From Ruminococcaceae bacterium UBA1772 (GTDB taxonomy: Bacteria; Bacillota; Clostridia; Oscillospirales; Acutalibacteraceae), in contig DCGS01000046.1 of assembly GCA_002314645.1 (NCBI GenBank), positions 1-8,286 on the forward strand: a DNA stretch of 8,286 nucleotides, in the 5' to 3' direction. The notes under the pieces were generated by a model. The model had not been told where the DNA came from. It saw nothing but the letters and a program-made list of their open reading frames with translations, and did not search any database. Positions 1 to 7,147 of the stretch are shown here, one piece after another (within the stretch, counting starts at the first letter, position 1; each line of letters begins with the position of its first letter). The position numbers and the translations under genes are program-made.

Positions 1-147
1 TTTGCAAATAGGCTTTGGTTTAAAATATATCGCAAGCTTTCTAATGTTTTTACAGTTGCTTGGACTGTAAAATCAGAAGAGCAGTATGAAGAAATAAAGA
101 ATTTGTTTGACGTAATCATTTTTGATACATATGTGCCATCAAGATAA
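1..147 (+). CDS. C-terminal fragment, GDPD-like (glycerophosphodiester phosphodiesterase) protein
   Basis: An open frame runs from the first base to a TAA at 145-147 and encodes the last 48 residues of a protein whose start lies outside the window. The tail contains VAWTVKSEEQYEEIKNLFDV followed by IIFDTYVP. This resembles the end of GDPD-family TIM barrels, where a WTV strand is followed by a helix of Glu/Lys-rich residues and a final strand of the D-x-I-I-x-D-x-x-P type. Such enzymes hydrolyse glycerophosphodiesters to glycerol-3-phosphate and an alcohol. The assignment rests only on this short C-terminal pattern; none of the catalytic residues is in view, so another TIM-barrel family is possible. 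Its stop codon overlaps the Shine-Dalgarno of the following hypB gene, with 12 nt between the coding regions, so the two are probably co-transcribed. Confidence 0.5.
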   Translation, partial: FANRLWFKIYRKLSNVFTVAWTVKSEEQYEEIKNLFDVIIFDTYVPSR

Positions 148-159
148 GGAGCAAAAATA

Positions 160-828
160 ATGAACGAAGTACAAATTATTGAACTTAAAGAAACTATTCT
201 TGAAGATAATGACAAGGATGCTGAGGTTTTAAGACAGGAACTTAAAAGTAAGAAAACTTGTCTTATAAACTTAATGTCAAGTCCAGGATCTGGAAAGACT
301 ACAACACTTCTTGCACTCAATAAGGCTTTTGCAGGAAGAATTAAGTGGGGCGTTATGGAAGCTGATATTGACTCAGACGTTGATGCAATAACAATGAAAG
401 AGGCTGGTGTTCCTTCAATTCAACTTCATACAGGTGGAATGTGTCACCTTGACGCTGACATGACAAGACAGGGTATTAGAAGCTTTGGTAGAGATGATCT
501 TGATCTTGTAGTGCTTGAAAACATTGGAAACCTTGTATGCCCAGCAGAATTTGACACTGGTGCTGCTATTAATATGACAATTCTCTCAGTTCCAGAGGGA
601 GATGACAAGCCACTCAAGTATCCTTTACTTTACAAGGTTGCTAATATTATGGTGGTTAACAAGATAGATGCACTTGAAGTATTCGACTTCAACAAGGATG
701 CTATGGAAGCTGCTGTAAGAAAGCTCAACCCAGATATGAAGTTCTTCTACATTTCAGCAAAAACAGGCGAGGGTGTAGATGAACTTGCCGACTACCTTAT
801 TGAATGCGTAAAGGAGTGGAATGAATAA
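160..828 (+). CDS. hypB: HypB nickel-insertion GTPase, first tandem copy
   Basis: A SIMIBI-class GTPase of 222 aa that, with HypA, delivers Ni(II) to [NiFe]-hydrogenase precursors in the cytoplasm; in some bacteria the pair also serves urease. Visible motifs are the P-loop SSPGSGKTT (residues 40-48, Lys46), the G-domain metal site GGMCH (Cys95, His96) with NIGNLVC (Cys127), the conserved stretch PAEFDTGA, and a canonical G4 motif NKID (167-170). Cys95, His96 and Cys127 match the metal ligands known in the HypB G domain. The N-terminal CXXCGC high-affinity nickel motif of E. coli HypB and the His-rich tract of some homologs are both absent, as in many shorter HypB proteins. The start ATG has AAGGAG 8 nt upstream (146-151), overlapping the stop of the previous gene. 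The last base of its stop is the first base of the next hypB start. The family call is secure; the client enzyme is unknown. Confidence 0.93.
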   Translation: MNEVQIIELKETILEDNDKDAEVLRQELKSKKTCLINLMSSPGSGKTTTLLALNKAFAGRIKWGVMEADIDSDVDAITMKEAGVPSIQLHTGGMCHLDADMTRQGIRSFGRDDLDLVVLENIGNLVCPAEFDTGAAINMTILSVPEGDDKPLKYPLLYKVANIMVVNKIDALEVFDFNKDAMEAAVRKLNPDMKFFYISAKTGEGVDELADYLIECVKEWNE

Positions 829-1502
829 TGGCACAGGTTAGAACAATTGAAATTCATGAAAATGTAACCGCTCTTAATGACCAGACCGCAGAGTTTGTTA
901 GAGACACAATGACAAAGCAGGGAACTCTTTTTATTAACGTTATGTCAAGTCCTGGTTCTGGTAAAACAACCTTCCTTTCAGCTTTAATTAACAAGATGAA
1001 GGACAAGGTTCAAATTGCGGAAATGGATGTAGATATTGAGTCTACAGTTGACGCACAGAGAGTTGCCGATTTAACTGGTGTTAGAGCGCTTCAAATTCAC
1101 AATGGTGGCCTTTGTCATATTGATGCTGACATGACAGCAAGAGCTCTTACAGAGTTTGATACAAAGGACGTTGATCTTCTCATTCTTGAGAATATTGGAA
1201 ACCTTGTATGCCCAGCAGAATTTGACACTGGCGCACACATGAATGTTATGCTTCTTTCTGTTCCAGAAGGCGATGACAAACCTCTTAAATATCCACTTAT
1301 GTTTAGCATCTGCGATGTAGTTTTAATTACAAAAATAGACACTGTTGGCTTCTTTAATTTTGATTTTGAGGCAGCAGAAGAAAGAATTAAAAAGTTAAAT
1401 CCAAATGCTACAATTATTCCTGTAAGTGCAAAGACAGGAGAGGGTCTTGAAGTTGTTGAGAGCCTTCTTCTTAAGAAAATTTCTGAAATAAAGAATAAAT
1501 AA
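828..1502 (+). CDS. hypB: HypB nickel-insertion GTPase, second tandem copy (divergent paralog)
   Basis: A second full-length HypB-family GTPase (224 aa) that starts inside the stop codon of the first copy (TAATG overlap), which implies translational coupling. The P-loop SSPGSGKTT (40-48), GGLCH (Cys96, His97) and NIGNLVC (Cys128) are intact, so GTP hydrolysis and metal binding look possible. It differs from copy one in the G4 guanine-specificity motif: TKID (168-171) replaces NKID. It also differs in the N-terminal about 35 residues and in a more divergent C-terminal third. A Cys162 just before G4 is unique to this copy. The two proteins share long identical blocks around the metal site and the LSVPEGDDKPLKYPL segment. 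TKxD occurs in some P-loop GTPases, so the change need not destroy guanine binding. The pair may form a heterodimer or serve different nickel enzymes; this is inference. The gene ends just before a hairpin terminator. Confidence 0.92.
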   Translation: MAQVRTIEIHENVTALNDQTAEFVRDTMTKQGTLFINVMSSPGSGKTTFLSALINKMKDKVQIAEMDVDIESTVDAQRVADLTGVRALQIHNGGLCHIDADMTARALTEFDTKDVDLLILENIGNLVCPAEFDTGAHMNVMLLSVPEGDDKPLKYPLMFSICDVVLITKIDTVGFFNFDFEAAEERIKKLNPNATIIPVSAKTGEGLEVVESLLLKKISEIKNK

Positions 1503-1506
1503 AATT

Positions 1507-1550
1507 AAGTGCCGTCGACACTCAGTCAGACGGCACTTTTTTATTTTATT
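1507..1550. terminator. Rho-independent terminator, probably bidirectional
   Basis: A perfect 10-bp stem AAGTGCCGTC (1507-1516) / GACGGCACTT (1529-1538) encloses a 12-nt loop that can itself pair GAC with GTC. On the + strand it is followed by a T-rich run from 1537, ending transcription of the hypB pair. On the - strand the same stem is followed by AATTTTATTT, so it can also end the converging trmO transcript, whose stop codon sits at 1541-1543 inside the T-run. It lies between two convergent genes only 38 nt apart, the expected place for a shared terminator. Confidence 0.9.
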
Positions 1551-2218
1551 TCAACTACAGTTAGGAGTTCATCTTTAATTTTAAAACTTACATTTTTGTT
1601 TTTAAAGCTCATTCCATAAATTCTTTCTGGGTCATCTTGGTAAGCAGGTCTTGGATCATGAGAAAGAATTGCTGTGAGCTCAAGGATATCATTTTCTGTC
1701 AGTTCGCTTGTCTTGGCACTTTCATCAAAAGAAACATTCAGTGTTTTTGGTGGAAGATTATTTGTGAAACCTGATGTGGCTTTTGGAATGCAGTCGGCAT
1801 ATGGAATATATGGCTTTATGTCGAAAATAGGTGTGCCATTCATCATATCAATTCCAGATACAGTTATTGTGCAGTCGACCTCGTTTATTTCTTCAATTTT
1901 TGCTACGGTAAGTCCCAGCCTATTTGGACGGAATGGAGAGCGGGTTGCAAACACACCCATTCGCTCGTTTCCTCCGAGTCTTGGAGGTCGAACTGTTGGG
2001 GAAAATTCAGCATTTTCTTTCACCTCTGAAAACTGCCAAATAAGCCAAATGTGAGAAAAGTCAGAAAGGCCACGAAGAGCGTCTGGATTTTTGTATTCGG
2101 GCTCAAGGACAATTGTTCCTGTGAATTCGGGAATAACTCCACTTTGGCGTGGCACACCGAACTTCTCAGGAAGGCTGTTTTTTATGTATCCTATTGGTTT
2201 GATTGTTGAACTGTTCAT
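1541..2218 (-). CDS. trmO: tRNA (adenine(37)-N6)-methyltransferase TrmO
   Basis: TrmO (YaeB/TsaA family) uses S-adenosylmethionine to methylate N6 of t6A37, giving m6t6A next to the anticodon of tRNA-Thr. The 225-aa protein has the family's two parts. The first is an N-terminal TsaA beta-barrel with IKPIGYIKN (6-14), EKFGVPRQSG (18-27), RPPRLGGNERMGVFATRSPF (77-96) and RPNRLG (97-102), then GIDMMNGTPIFDIKPYIPYA (122-141). The second is a C-terminal domain with the HDPRPAYQDDP and YGMSF motifs. The length matches the full two-domain bacterial enzyme. The ATG start is supported by AGAGG 7 nt upstream (complement of 2226-2230), and the protein begins at the usual family position before the PIGYI strand. 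The gene stands alone on the - strand, converging on the hypB pair and diverging from alr. No obvious defect is seen. Confidence 0.93.
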   Translation of the reverse strand: MNSSTIKPIGYIKNSLPEKFGVPRQSGVIPEFTGTIVLEPEYKNPDALRGLSDFSHIWLIWQFSEVKENAEFSPTVRPPRLGGNERMGVFATRSPFRPNRLGLTVAKIEEINEVDCTITVSGIDMMNGTPIFDIKPYIPYADCIPKATSGFTNNLPPKTLNVSFDESAKTSELTENDILELTAILSHDPRPAYQDDPERIYGMSFKNKNVSFKIKDELLTVVEIK

Positions 2219-2237
2219 AAGAAAACCTCTGATTTAA

Positions 2238-2272
2238 AATGAGTCAAATAGAACCGTCCCCACTGACTCATT
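2238..2272. repeat. REP-like palindromic element with AACCGTCCCC core
   Basis: A perfect 9-bp inverted repeat, AATGAGTCA (2238-2246) and TGACTCATT (2264-2272), flanks a 17-nt loop containing GAACCGTCCCCAC; the other strand reads GTGGGGACGGTTC. From memory, not from a search, arms of TGAGTCA type with a GGGGACGGTT core recur in intergenic DNA of many Firmicutes and other bacteria. There they behave like REP elements, probably mobilised by Y1 (REP-associated tyrosine) transposases. Only one copy is in this window, so its repeat status cannot be shown here. There is no T-run, so it is not a standard terminator. It sits between the trmO ribosome binding site and the alr promoter, and would lie in the trmO leader if that gene is transcribed from further upstream. 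Confidence 0.55.
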
Positions 2273-2279
2273 GATTCAC

Positions 2280-2308
2280 TTGATATTTTAACAGATTCGC
2301 ATTATAAT
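2280..2308 (+). promoter_or_regulatory. Sigma-A-type promoter of the alr operon
   Basis: TTGATA (2280-2285) and a perfect TATAAT (2303-2308) are separated by the optimal 17 nt, predicting a start near 2315 and a leader of about 25 nt to the alr start. This is the only good promoter seen before the alr-ABC-ABC-eamA block, so it probably drives all four genes. The -10 lies within ATTATAAT (2301-2308), which reads the same on both strands. Confidence 0.8.
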
Positions 2309-2339
2309 TGTATATCATTTTTTAAAGCGAGGTGTGGTT

Positions 2340-3488
2340 GTGGAAAAGAAAATTCATACATCTAGAGCATGTGTTAAGGTTTCTCTTGAGGCAATTTGCA
2401 AGAATGTAAAGAATGCAATGGACAGGGTTGGGCCTGACACAAAAATGATGGTTGTAATAAAGACCGACGCGTATGGACATGGTGCGGTGGCTGTTGCCAA
2501 GGCGCTTTGTGAAATAGGTGTGTATGCATTTGCTGTTGCCACAATTGACGAGGCTATTGAACTTCGTGAAGCTGGAATTAAAAACCCTCTTTTAATTCTT
2601 GGATATGTTTTCCCAGAAGACTTAGAGGATGCAATAAAGTATGACGTCACAATTGCTGTGTCATCTGTAGAAGAAGCAGAAATCATTTCTGCTGTAAGCC
2701 AAAATGTACCAGACAAAACTGCAAAGGTTCACATAAAGCTGGACACAGGAATGGGCAGAATAGGCTTTAATGTTGTTGAGGACAATGCTTTTGAAGAAAG
2801 CGTAAAAGATATTGAAACTGTATTTTCTATGGACGGTGTTTTTGTCGAGGGTGTTTTCTCTCATTTTGCGTGCGCAGACGAAACAGATAAAGCTTCTGCA
2901 ATGAGACAGCTTGATAAATATAAAAAAGCCGTTGAAAAAATAGAGGCTGATGGCTATAAGTTTGAAATAAAGCATCTAAGCAATTCCGCAGGAATTATGG
3001 ATTTAGATGTTCCATTTTCAATGGTTAGAAGTGGAATTATTACTTATGGTCTTCTTCCTAGTGACGAAGTAAATAAGGAGGTTTTCCCTCTTTATCCTGC
3101 AATGAGCATTGTGTCTCATATTTCTCATGTTAAGAAAGTAGGCGCAGGATTTACTGTAAGCTACGGCTCCACATTTACAACTGAGAAGGATACAGTAATT
3201 GCAACTGTACCATTTGGATATGGCGATGGATACCCTCGTTCACTTTCAAACAAGGCGTGTGTACTTGTAAATGGAAAACGTGCTAAAATTCTTGGTCGCG
3301 TTTGTATGGACCAGTTTATGGTGGACGTAACAGATATTCCTGATGTTCACAAGGGCAGTGAAGTTGTCCTTGTTGGAAAGCAGGGAAATGAAGAAATAAC
3401 AGTCGAAGAATTAGCTGAAATCTCAGGAAGATTTAACTACGAATTCGTGTGTGATATTAATAAACGCGTTCCACGTGTTTATAACTAA
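2340..3488 (+). CDS. alr: Alanine racemase
   Basis: A PLP-dependent fold-type III enzyme that interconverts L- and D-alanine, supplying D-Ala for peptidoglycan. With the start used here (382 aa) the PLP lysine is Lys41 in VVIKTDAYGHGA and the second catalytic base is Tyr275 in VSYGSTFT. Other family marks are KLDTGMGRIGF (site of the structural lysine in this family), VFSHFACAD, SNSAGIMDLD, MVRSGIITYGL, VPFGYGDGYPR and GRVCMDQFMVD. Length and motif order match a complete enzyme. An in-frame GTG also exists at 2334, but it abuts the GCGAGG ribosome binding site (2327-2332). The GTG at 2340 is 7 nt from that site and is preferred. It is the first gene of the apparent operon, with 18 nt to the next gene. 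It carries no extra membrane domain, so it is not of the VanT fusion type. Confidence 0.95.
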   Translation: MEKKIHTSRACVKVSLEAICKNVKNAMDRVGPDTKMMVVIKTDAYGHGAVAVAKALCEIGVYAFAVATIDEAIELREAGIKNPLLILGYVFPEDLEDAIKYDVTIAVSSVEEAEIISAVSQNVPDKTAKVHIKLDTGMGRIGFNVVEDNAFEESVKDIETVFSMDGVFVEGVFSHFACADETDKASAMRQLDKYKKAVEKIEADGYKFEIKHLSNSAGIMDLDVPFSMVRSGIITYGLLPSDEVNKEVFPLYPAMSIVSHISHVKKVGAGFTVSYGSTFTTEKDTVIATVPFGYGDGYPRSLSNKACVLVNGKRAKILGRVCMDQFMVDVTDIPDVHKGSEVVLVGKQGNEEITVEELAEISGRFNYEFVCDINKRVPRVYN

Positions 3489-3492
3489 TTTT

Positions 3493-3499
3493 GAGGAGG
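3493..3499 (+). promoter_or_regulatory. Strong ribosome binding site fixing a TTG start
   Basis: GAGGAGG lies 7 nt upstream of a TTG codon at 3507. No ATG or GTG in the same frame is nearby at suitable spacing, and the protein reads MKVVFKYLKPY, a usual beginning for the elbow helix of an ABC exporter. This site therefore decides in favour of TTG as the start codon. Confidence 0.85.
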
Positions 3500-3506
3500 C
3501 AATTTT

Positions 3507-5285
3507 TTGAAGGTCGTATTTAAGTATTTAAAGCCTTATGCCTTTTTTGTTGTAATCTCACTTACTCTTCTCTTTGGGCAAGTGGTTTGTGAACTTTCTC
3601 TTCCAAACCTTATGAGTGACATTGTTGACATAGGTATTATTAGAAGCGGAGTTGAAAACATAACTCCAGAAACAATGATGCTTCCAAAGGAACAACTTGC
3701 GGAGATGCAGCATGACTACATTATGAGAAAAGGTGCTGAAATGCTTGGCATTACACTTGCTGCTGCAGTATCAAGTATTTTGGTTGGATTTATGGCTGCA
3801 AGAATAGCATCATCTGTTGCAAGAAAACTTCGCTATGATGTTTTCTCTAAAGTAAATGATTTTTCAAATGCGGAATTTGATAAGTTCTCTACTGCATCAC
3901 TCATTACAAGAAGTACAAACGACGTACAGCAAATTCAGAACTTTATTTCTATGGGACTTAAGATGATGCTCTTTGCCCCACTAATGGGAACAGGTTCAAT
4001 TATTATGGCTCTTCAAAAGAGCACATCTCTTGCATGGATTATTGTTGTTGCAGTGCTTGTAATTGTAGGCGTTTTGGGCGTTGTAATGGTGGTTGCTCTT
4101 CCAAAGTTTAAATCGCTCCAAACTCTTGTTGATAAATTGAACCTTGTAAGCCGTGAGCAGTTATCTGGTCTTATGGTAATTCGTGCTTTTGGCAATGAAG
4201 CTTATGAGGAAGATCGTTTTGATGTTGCTAACAAGAATTTGACATATACAACAAGATTTGTTCAAAGAACAATGGCATCTCTTATGCCATCAATTTCATT
4301 TATTATGAGTCTTGTAAATATTGCAATTGTTTGGTTCGGAGCAAAGGCTATTTCACAGGCAACTCTTGAAGTCGGAGATATGATGGCATTCCTTCAGTAT
4401 GCAATTCATATTATGATTTCATTCCTTTTTGTTTCAATGATTTTTATTATGCTTCCACGTGCTTCTGTTGCAGCAAACAGAATTAAGGAAATTCTTGATG
4501 AGGACCTTTCAGTTACAGACAAGGAAGATGCAAAATCACTTGAAAATGTAAACGGCAGGGTTGAATTTAAAAACGTTTCATTCAGATATGATGAAGCATC
4601 TGAAAATGCACTTTCAAATATTTCATTCACAGCAGAACCTGGAAAGACAACTGCATTTATTGGCTCTACGGGTTCAGGAAAGTCAACACTCATTAATCTT
4701 ATTCCTCGTTTTTATGATGTTACAGAGGGACAGATTTTAATTGATGGTGTAGATGTAAGGGATATTACAGTAAAGAGTCTTAGAGATGCAATTGGTTACG
4801 TTTCTCAAAAGGCAGTTCTCTTCTCTGGTACTATTGATTCAAACGTTAAGTACGGAAACGACTCAGAAAACATTATGGATGCAATTCGTGTTGCGCAGGC
4901 TGAAGACTTTGTAATGTCCAAAGAGAATGGACTTGAGTCTGAGGTGGCTCAGGGCGCAACCAATGTTTCAGGTGGACAGAAGCAAAGACTTTCTATTGCT
5001 CGTGCACTTGCAAAGAAGGCTCCAATTTATATTTTTGATGACAGTTTTTCAGCCCTTGACTTTAAAACTGATGCAGCACTTCGTGCCGCTCTTTCAGAAT
5101 ATACAAATAACGCAACTGTGCTCATAGTTGCACAGCGTGTTTCTACTATTATGAATGCTGACAAAATTGTGGTTCTTGATGAAGGACGAGTTTGTGGTAT
5201 TGGCGACCATAAGACACTTCTTAATAGCTGCAAAGAGTACCGCGAAATCTGCGAAAGTCAGCTTGGAGAGGAGGAACTTAAATGA
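3507..5285 (+). CDS. ABC exporter half-transporter, degenerate-site subunit (BmrC/LmrC-like)
   Basis: A 592-aa type IV (B-family) exporter subunit: an N-terminal six-helix transmembrane domain (about residues 1-330), then one nucleotide-binding domain. The loop after the first helix is long (about 44-77). NBD motifs are Walker A GSTGSGKST (386-394, Lys392), Q-loop Gln434, signature VSGGQ (487-491), Walker B IYIFDD and D-loop SALD. Two catalytic positions are non-canonical: the Walker B glutamate is Asp512 (FDDS instead of DEAT/S) and the switch histidine is Gln543 (VAQRVST). This is the pattern of the degenerate subunit in heterodimeric exporters such as BmrCD, LmrCD and TM287/288. Its intact VSGGQ signature would complete the active ATP site of the partner encoded next, with which it overlaps by ATGA. 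Substrate unknown: homologs export drugs, peptides or lipids. It probably acts in the cytoplasmic membrane. Confidence 0.93.
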   Translation: MKVVFKYLKPYAFFVVISLTLLFGQVVCELSLPNLMSDIVDIGIIRSGVENITPETMMLPKEQLAEMQHDYIMRKGAEMLGITLAAAVSSILVGFMAARIASSVARKLRYDVFSKVNDFSNAEFDKFSTASLITRSTNDVQQIQNFISMGLKMMLFAPLMGTGSIIMALQKSTSLAWIIVVAVLVIVGVLGVVMVVALPKFKSLQTLVDKLNLVSREQLSGLMVIRAFGNEAYEEDRFDVANKNLTYTTRFVQRTMASLMPSISFIMSLVNIAIVWFGAKAISQATLEVGDMMAFLQYAIHIMISFLFVSMIFIMLPRASVAANRIKEILDEDLSVTDKEDAKSLENVNGRVEFKNVSFRYDEASENALSNISFTAEPGKTTAFIGSTGSGKSTLINLIPRFYDVTEGQILIDGVDVRDITVKSLRDAIGYVSQKAVLFSGTIDSNVKYGNDSENIMDAIRVAQAEDFVMSKENGLESEVAQGATNVSGGQKQRLSIARALAKKAPIYIFDDSFSALDFKTDAALRAALSEYTNNATVLIVAQRVSTIMNADKIVVLDEGRVCGIGDHKTLLNSCKEYREICESQLGEEELK

Positions 5286-7129
5286 GTCAGTCTTCTTCAA
5301 TTAAAACAAAAAGACCAATGAAACACAGCAAAAATTTCATTGCAGATAAACCAAAGGATATGAAGGGCGGAGTAAAAAGACTCGTCTCTTACCTTGCTCC
5401 TTTTAAATTTAGGATTTTAGTTGTTGCATTCTTTGCAGCCTTGGGAACAGTGTTTACAATCCTCAGCCCAAAGGTTCTTGCAAAGGCAACAGATGAACTT
5501 GCTAGAGGCCTCATTGCTGTTATGACAGGCGTGGGCGAAGGAATTGACTTTACCGTTATTGGAAAGGTTCTTTTAGCTTGCGTTGGACTTTATGTGGTAA
5601 GTTCACTTTTTCAGTTTGTTCAAGGTTTTATTATGGCCGATGTTTCCGCAGAGGTTGCTAAAAATCTTAGAACTTCTATTGAAGAAAAAATTAATCGCCT
5701 TCCAGTTTCATATTTCAACCGCGTAAGCTATGGCGATGTATTATCTCGTATAACCAACGACGTAGATACAATTAACTTAAACTTAAACCAAACAATGACT
5801 CAGGCCATTTCTTCTTTCACAACAGTTGTTGGCGTAATCATTATGATGCTTTCAATTAGTGTTAAGATGACGCTTCTTGCACTTTGCATTTTGCCTGTAT
5901 CAGCGGTTGTTGTATTTGGAATTATAGGAATTTCTCAAAAGCACTTTAAACGTCAGCAGAAATTCCTTGGTGCAGTTAATGGCCAGGTAGAAGAAATGTA
6001 TGGCGGTCATTTGATTGTAAAAGCATTCAACGGCGAAGAGAATGCACTTGAAAACTTCAAGAAGGACAATGACAGTCTTTATGAAGCAAGCTGGAGAGCA
6101 AGTTTCTTGTCAGGAACAATGCAACCTCTTATGACCTTTGTTGGAAACTTAGGTTATGTTGCAGTGTGTATTGTGGGTGCTTCAATGACATCAAACGGCA
6201 CAATGACCGTTGGTGGTATTCAAGCATTCATCCAGTATATTAGAAACTTCACTCAGCCTATAACTCAGCTTGCTCAGGTTTCAAACCAGTTCCAGGCAGT
6301 TATTGCTGCGTCTGAGCGTGTGTTTGAATTCCTTGCAGAAGAAGAAATGCCTGAAATTGACGTAAAGTTTAATGTAGCAGATGCTGAACTTTCTGGTCAG
6401 GTTACTTTCAACCATGTTAAGTTTGGCTATGAAGGCACAGACAAGATTGTTATTAAAGATTTCTCTGCAGATGTTAAACCTGGTATGAAGGTTGCCCTTG
6501 TTGGACCTACAGGTGCAGGTAAAACAACAATGGTTAAACTCCTTATGAGATTCCATGACTTAACTGACGGTGAAATTTTAGTAGATGGTCACAACATTGC
6601 TGATTTTGATAGAAAAGATCTTCGTTCGGAATTTGGAATGGTTCTTCAGGATACATGGCTTTATAGCGGTTCAATTAAGGACAATATTCGTTACGGAAAG
6701 CTTGATGCTACTGAAGAAGATATCATAAAAGCCGCAAAGGCGGCTCAGGTTGACCACTTCGTTAGAACTCTTCCTTCTGGATATGACATGATAATTAATG
6801 AAGAGGCAAGTAATATTTCTCAGGGTCAAAAGCAGCTTTTAACAATTGCTCGTGCAATTCTTGCTGACCCAAGAATTCTTATTCTTGATGAGGCAACAAG
6901 TTCAGTTGATACAAGAACAGAAGTAATGATTCAAAAGGCAATGGATAACCTTATGAAGGGTAGAACAAGCTTCATAATTGCCCATAGACTTTCAACAATT
7001 AAGAATGCTGACTTAATTCTTTGCATTAAAGACGGCGACATTGTTGAACAGGGTACGCATGAATCGCTCATGGCTTTGAATGGCTTCTATGCTGAACTTT
7101 ATAACAGCCAGTTTGAACATGTAAGTTAA
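5282..7129 (+). CDS. ABC exporter half-transporter, catalytic subunit (BmrD/LmrD-like)
   Basis: The 615-aa partner of the preceding half-transporter, translated from an ATG that overlaps its stop (ATGA). GGAGAGGAGG lies 7 nt upstream (5265-5274). A basic, hydrophilic N-terminal extension of about 35 residues precedes the six-helix membrane domain. The NBD has Walker A GPTGAGKTT (408-416, Lys414), Q-loop Gln456, Walker B LILDEATSSVD with catalytic Glu537, and switch His568 in IIAHRLST, all canonical. Its signature is altered: ISQGQ (512-516) replaces LSGGQ. So the altered signature of this chain would face the degenerate Walker B/H-loop of the first chain, making one weak site, while this chain's intact catalytic residues face the first chain's VSGGQ, making one active site. 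This is the established design of heterodimeric multidrug-type exporters. Export specificity cannot be read from the sequence. Confidence 0.94.
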   Translation: MSQSSSIKTKRPMKHSKNFIADKPKDMKGGVKRLVSYLAPFKFRILVVAFFAALGTVFTILSPKVLAKATDELARGLIAVMTGVGEGIDFTVIGKVLLACVGLYVVSSLFQFVQGFIMADVSAEVAKNLRTSIEEKINRLPVSYFNRVSYGDVLSRITNDVDTINLNLNQTMTQAISSFTTVVGVIIMMLSISVKMTLLALCILPVSAVVVFGIIGISQKHFKRQQKFLGAVNGQVEEMYGGHLIVKAFNGEENALENFKKDNDSLYEASWRASFLSGTMQPLMTFVGNLGYVAVCIVGASMTSNGTMTVGGIQAFIQYIRNFTQPITQLAQVSNQFQAVIAASERVFEFLAEEEMPEIDVKFNVADAELSGQVTFNHVKFGYEGTDKIVIKDFSADVKPGMKVALVGPTGAGKTTMVKLLMRFHDLTDGEILVDGHNIADFDRKDLRSEFGMVLQDTWLYSGSIKDNIRYGKLDATEEDIIKAAKAAQVDHFVRTLPSGYDMIINEEASNISQGQKQLLTIARAILADPRILILDEATSSVDTRTEVMIQKAMDNLMKGRTSFIIAHRLSTIKNADLILCIKDGDIVEQGTHESLMALNGFYAELYNSQFEHVS

Positions 7130-7147
7130 CTTGGCAGGAGACTCAAA

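Noticed and set aside
160..300. N-terminal nickel-storage (His-rich) or CXXCGC motif in the first HypB
   Set aside because: Residues before the P-loop contain one Cys (34) and no His cluster, so there is no basis for a high-affinity N-terminal nickel site.
1674..2054. Open frame of 126 codons on the + strand within trmO
   Set aside because: It lies wholly inside the well-supported trmO gene on the opposite strand, has no family resemblance and no good ribosome binding site.
2334..2339. Upstream GTG as the start of alr, adding two residues
   Set aside because: It directly abuts the ribosome binding site (GCGAGG ends at 2332), leaving too little spacing; the GTG at 2340 has a normal 7-nt gap.
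2661..2975. Open frame of 104 codons on the - strand inside alr
   Set aside because: It overlaps conserved alr coding sequence, its Phe/Tyr/Ser-rich composition is that of an antisense shadow, and no promoter or recognisable motif supports it.
5027..5300. Overlapping - strand open frames at the ABC1-ABC2 junction
   Set aside because: They run antisense to conserved Walker B, D-loop and H-loop coding sequence and have no independent support.
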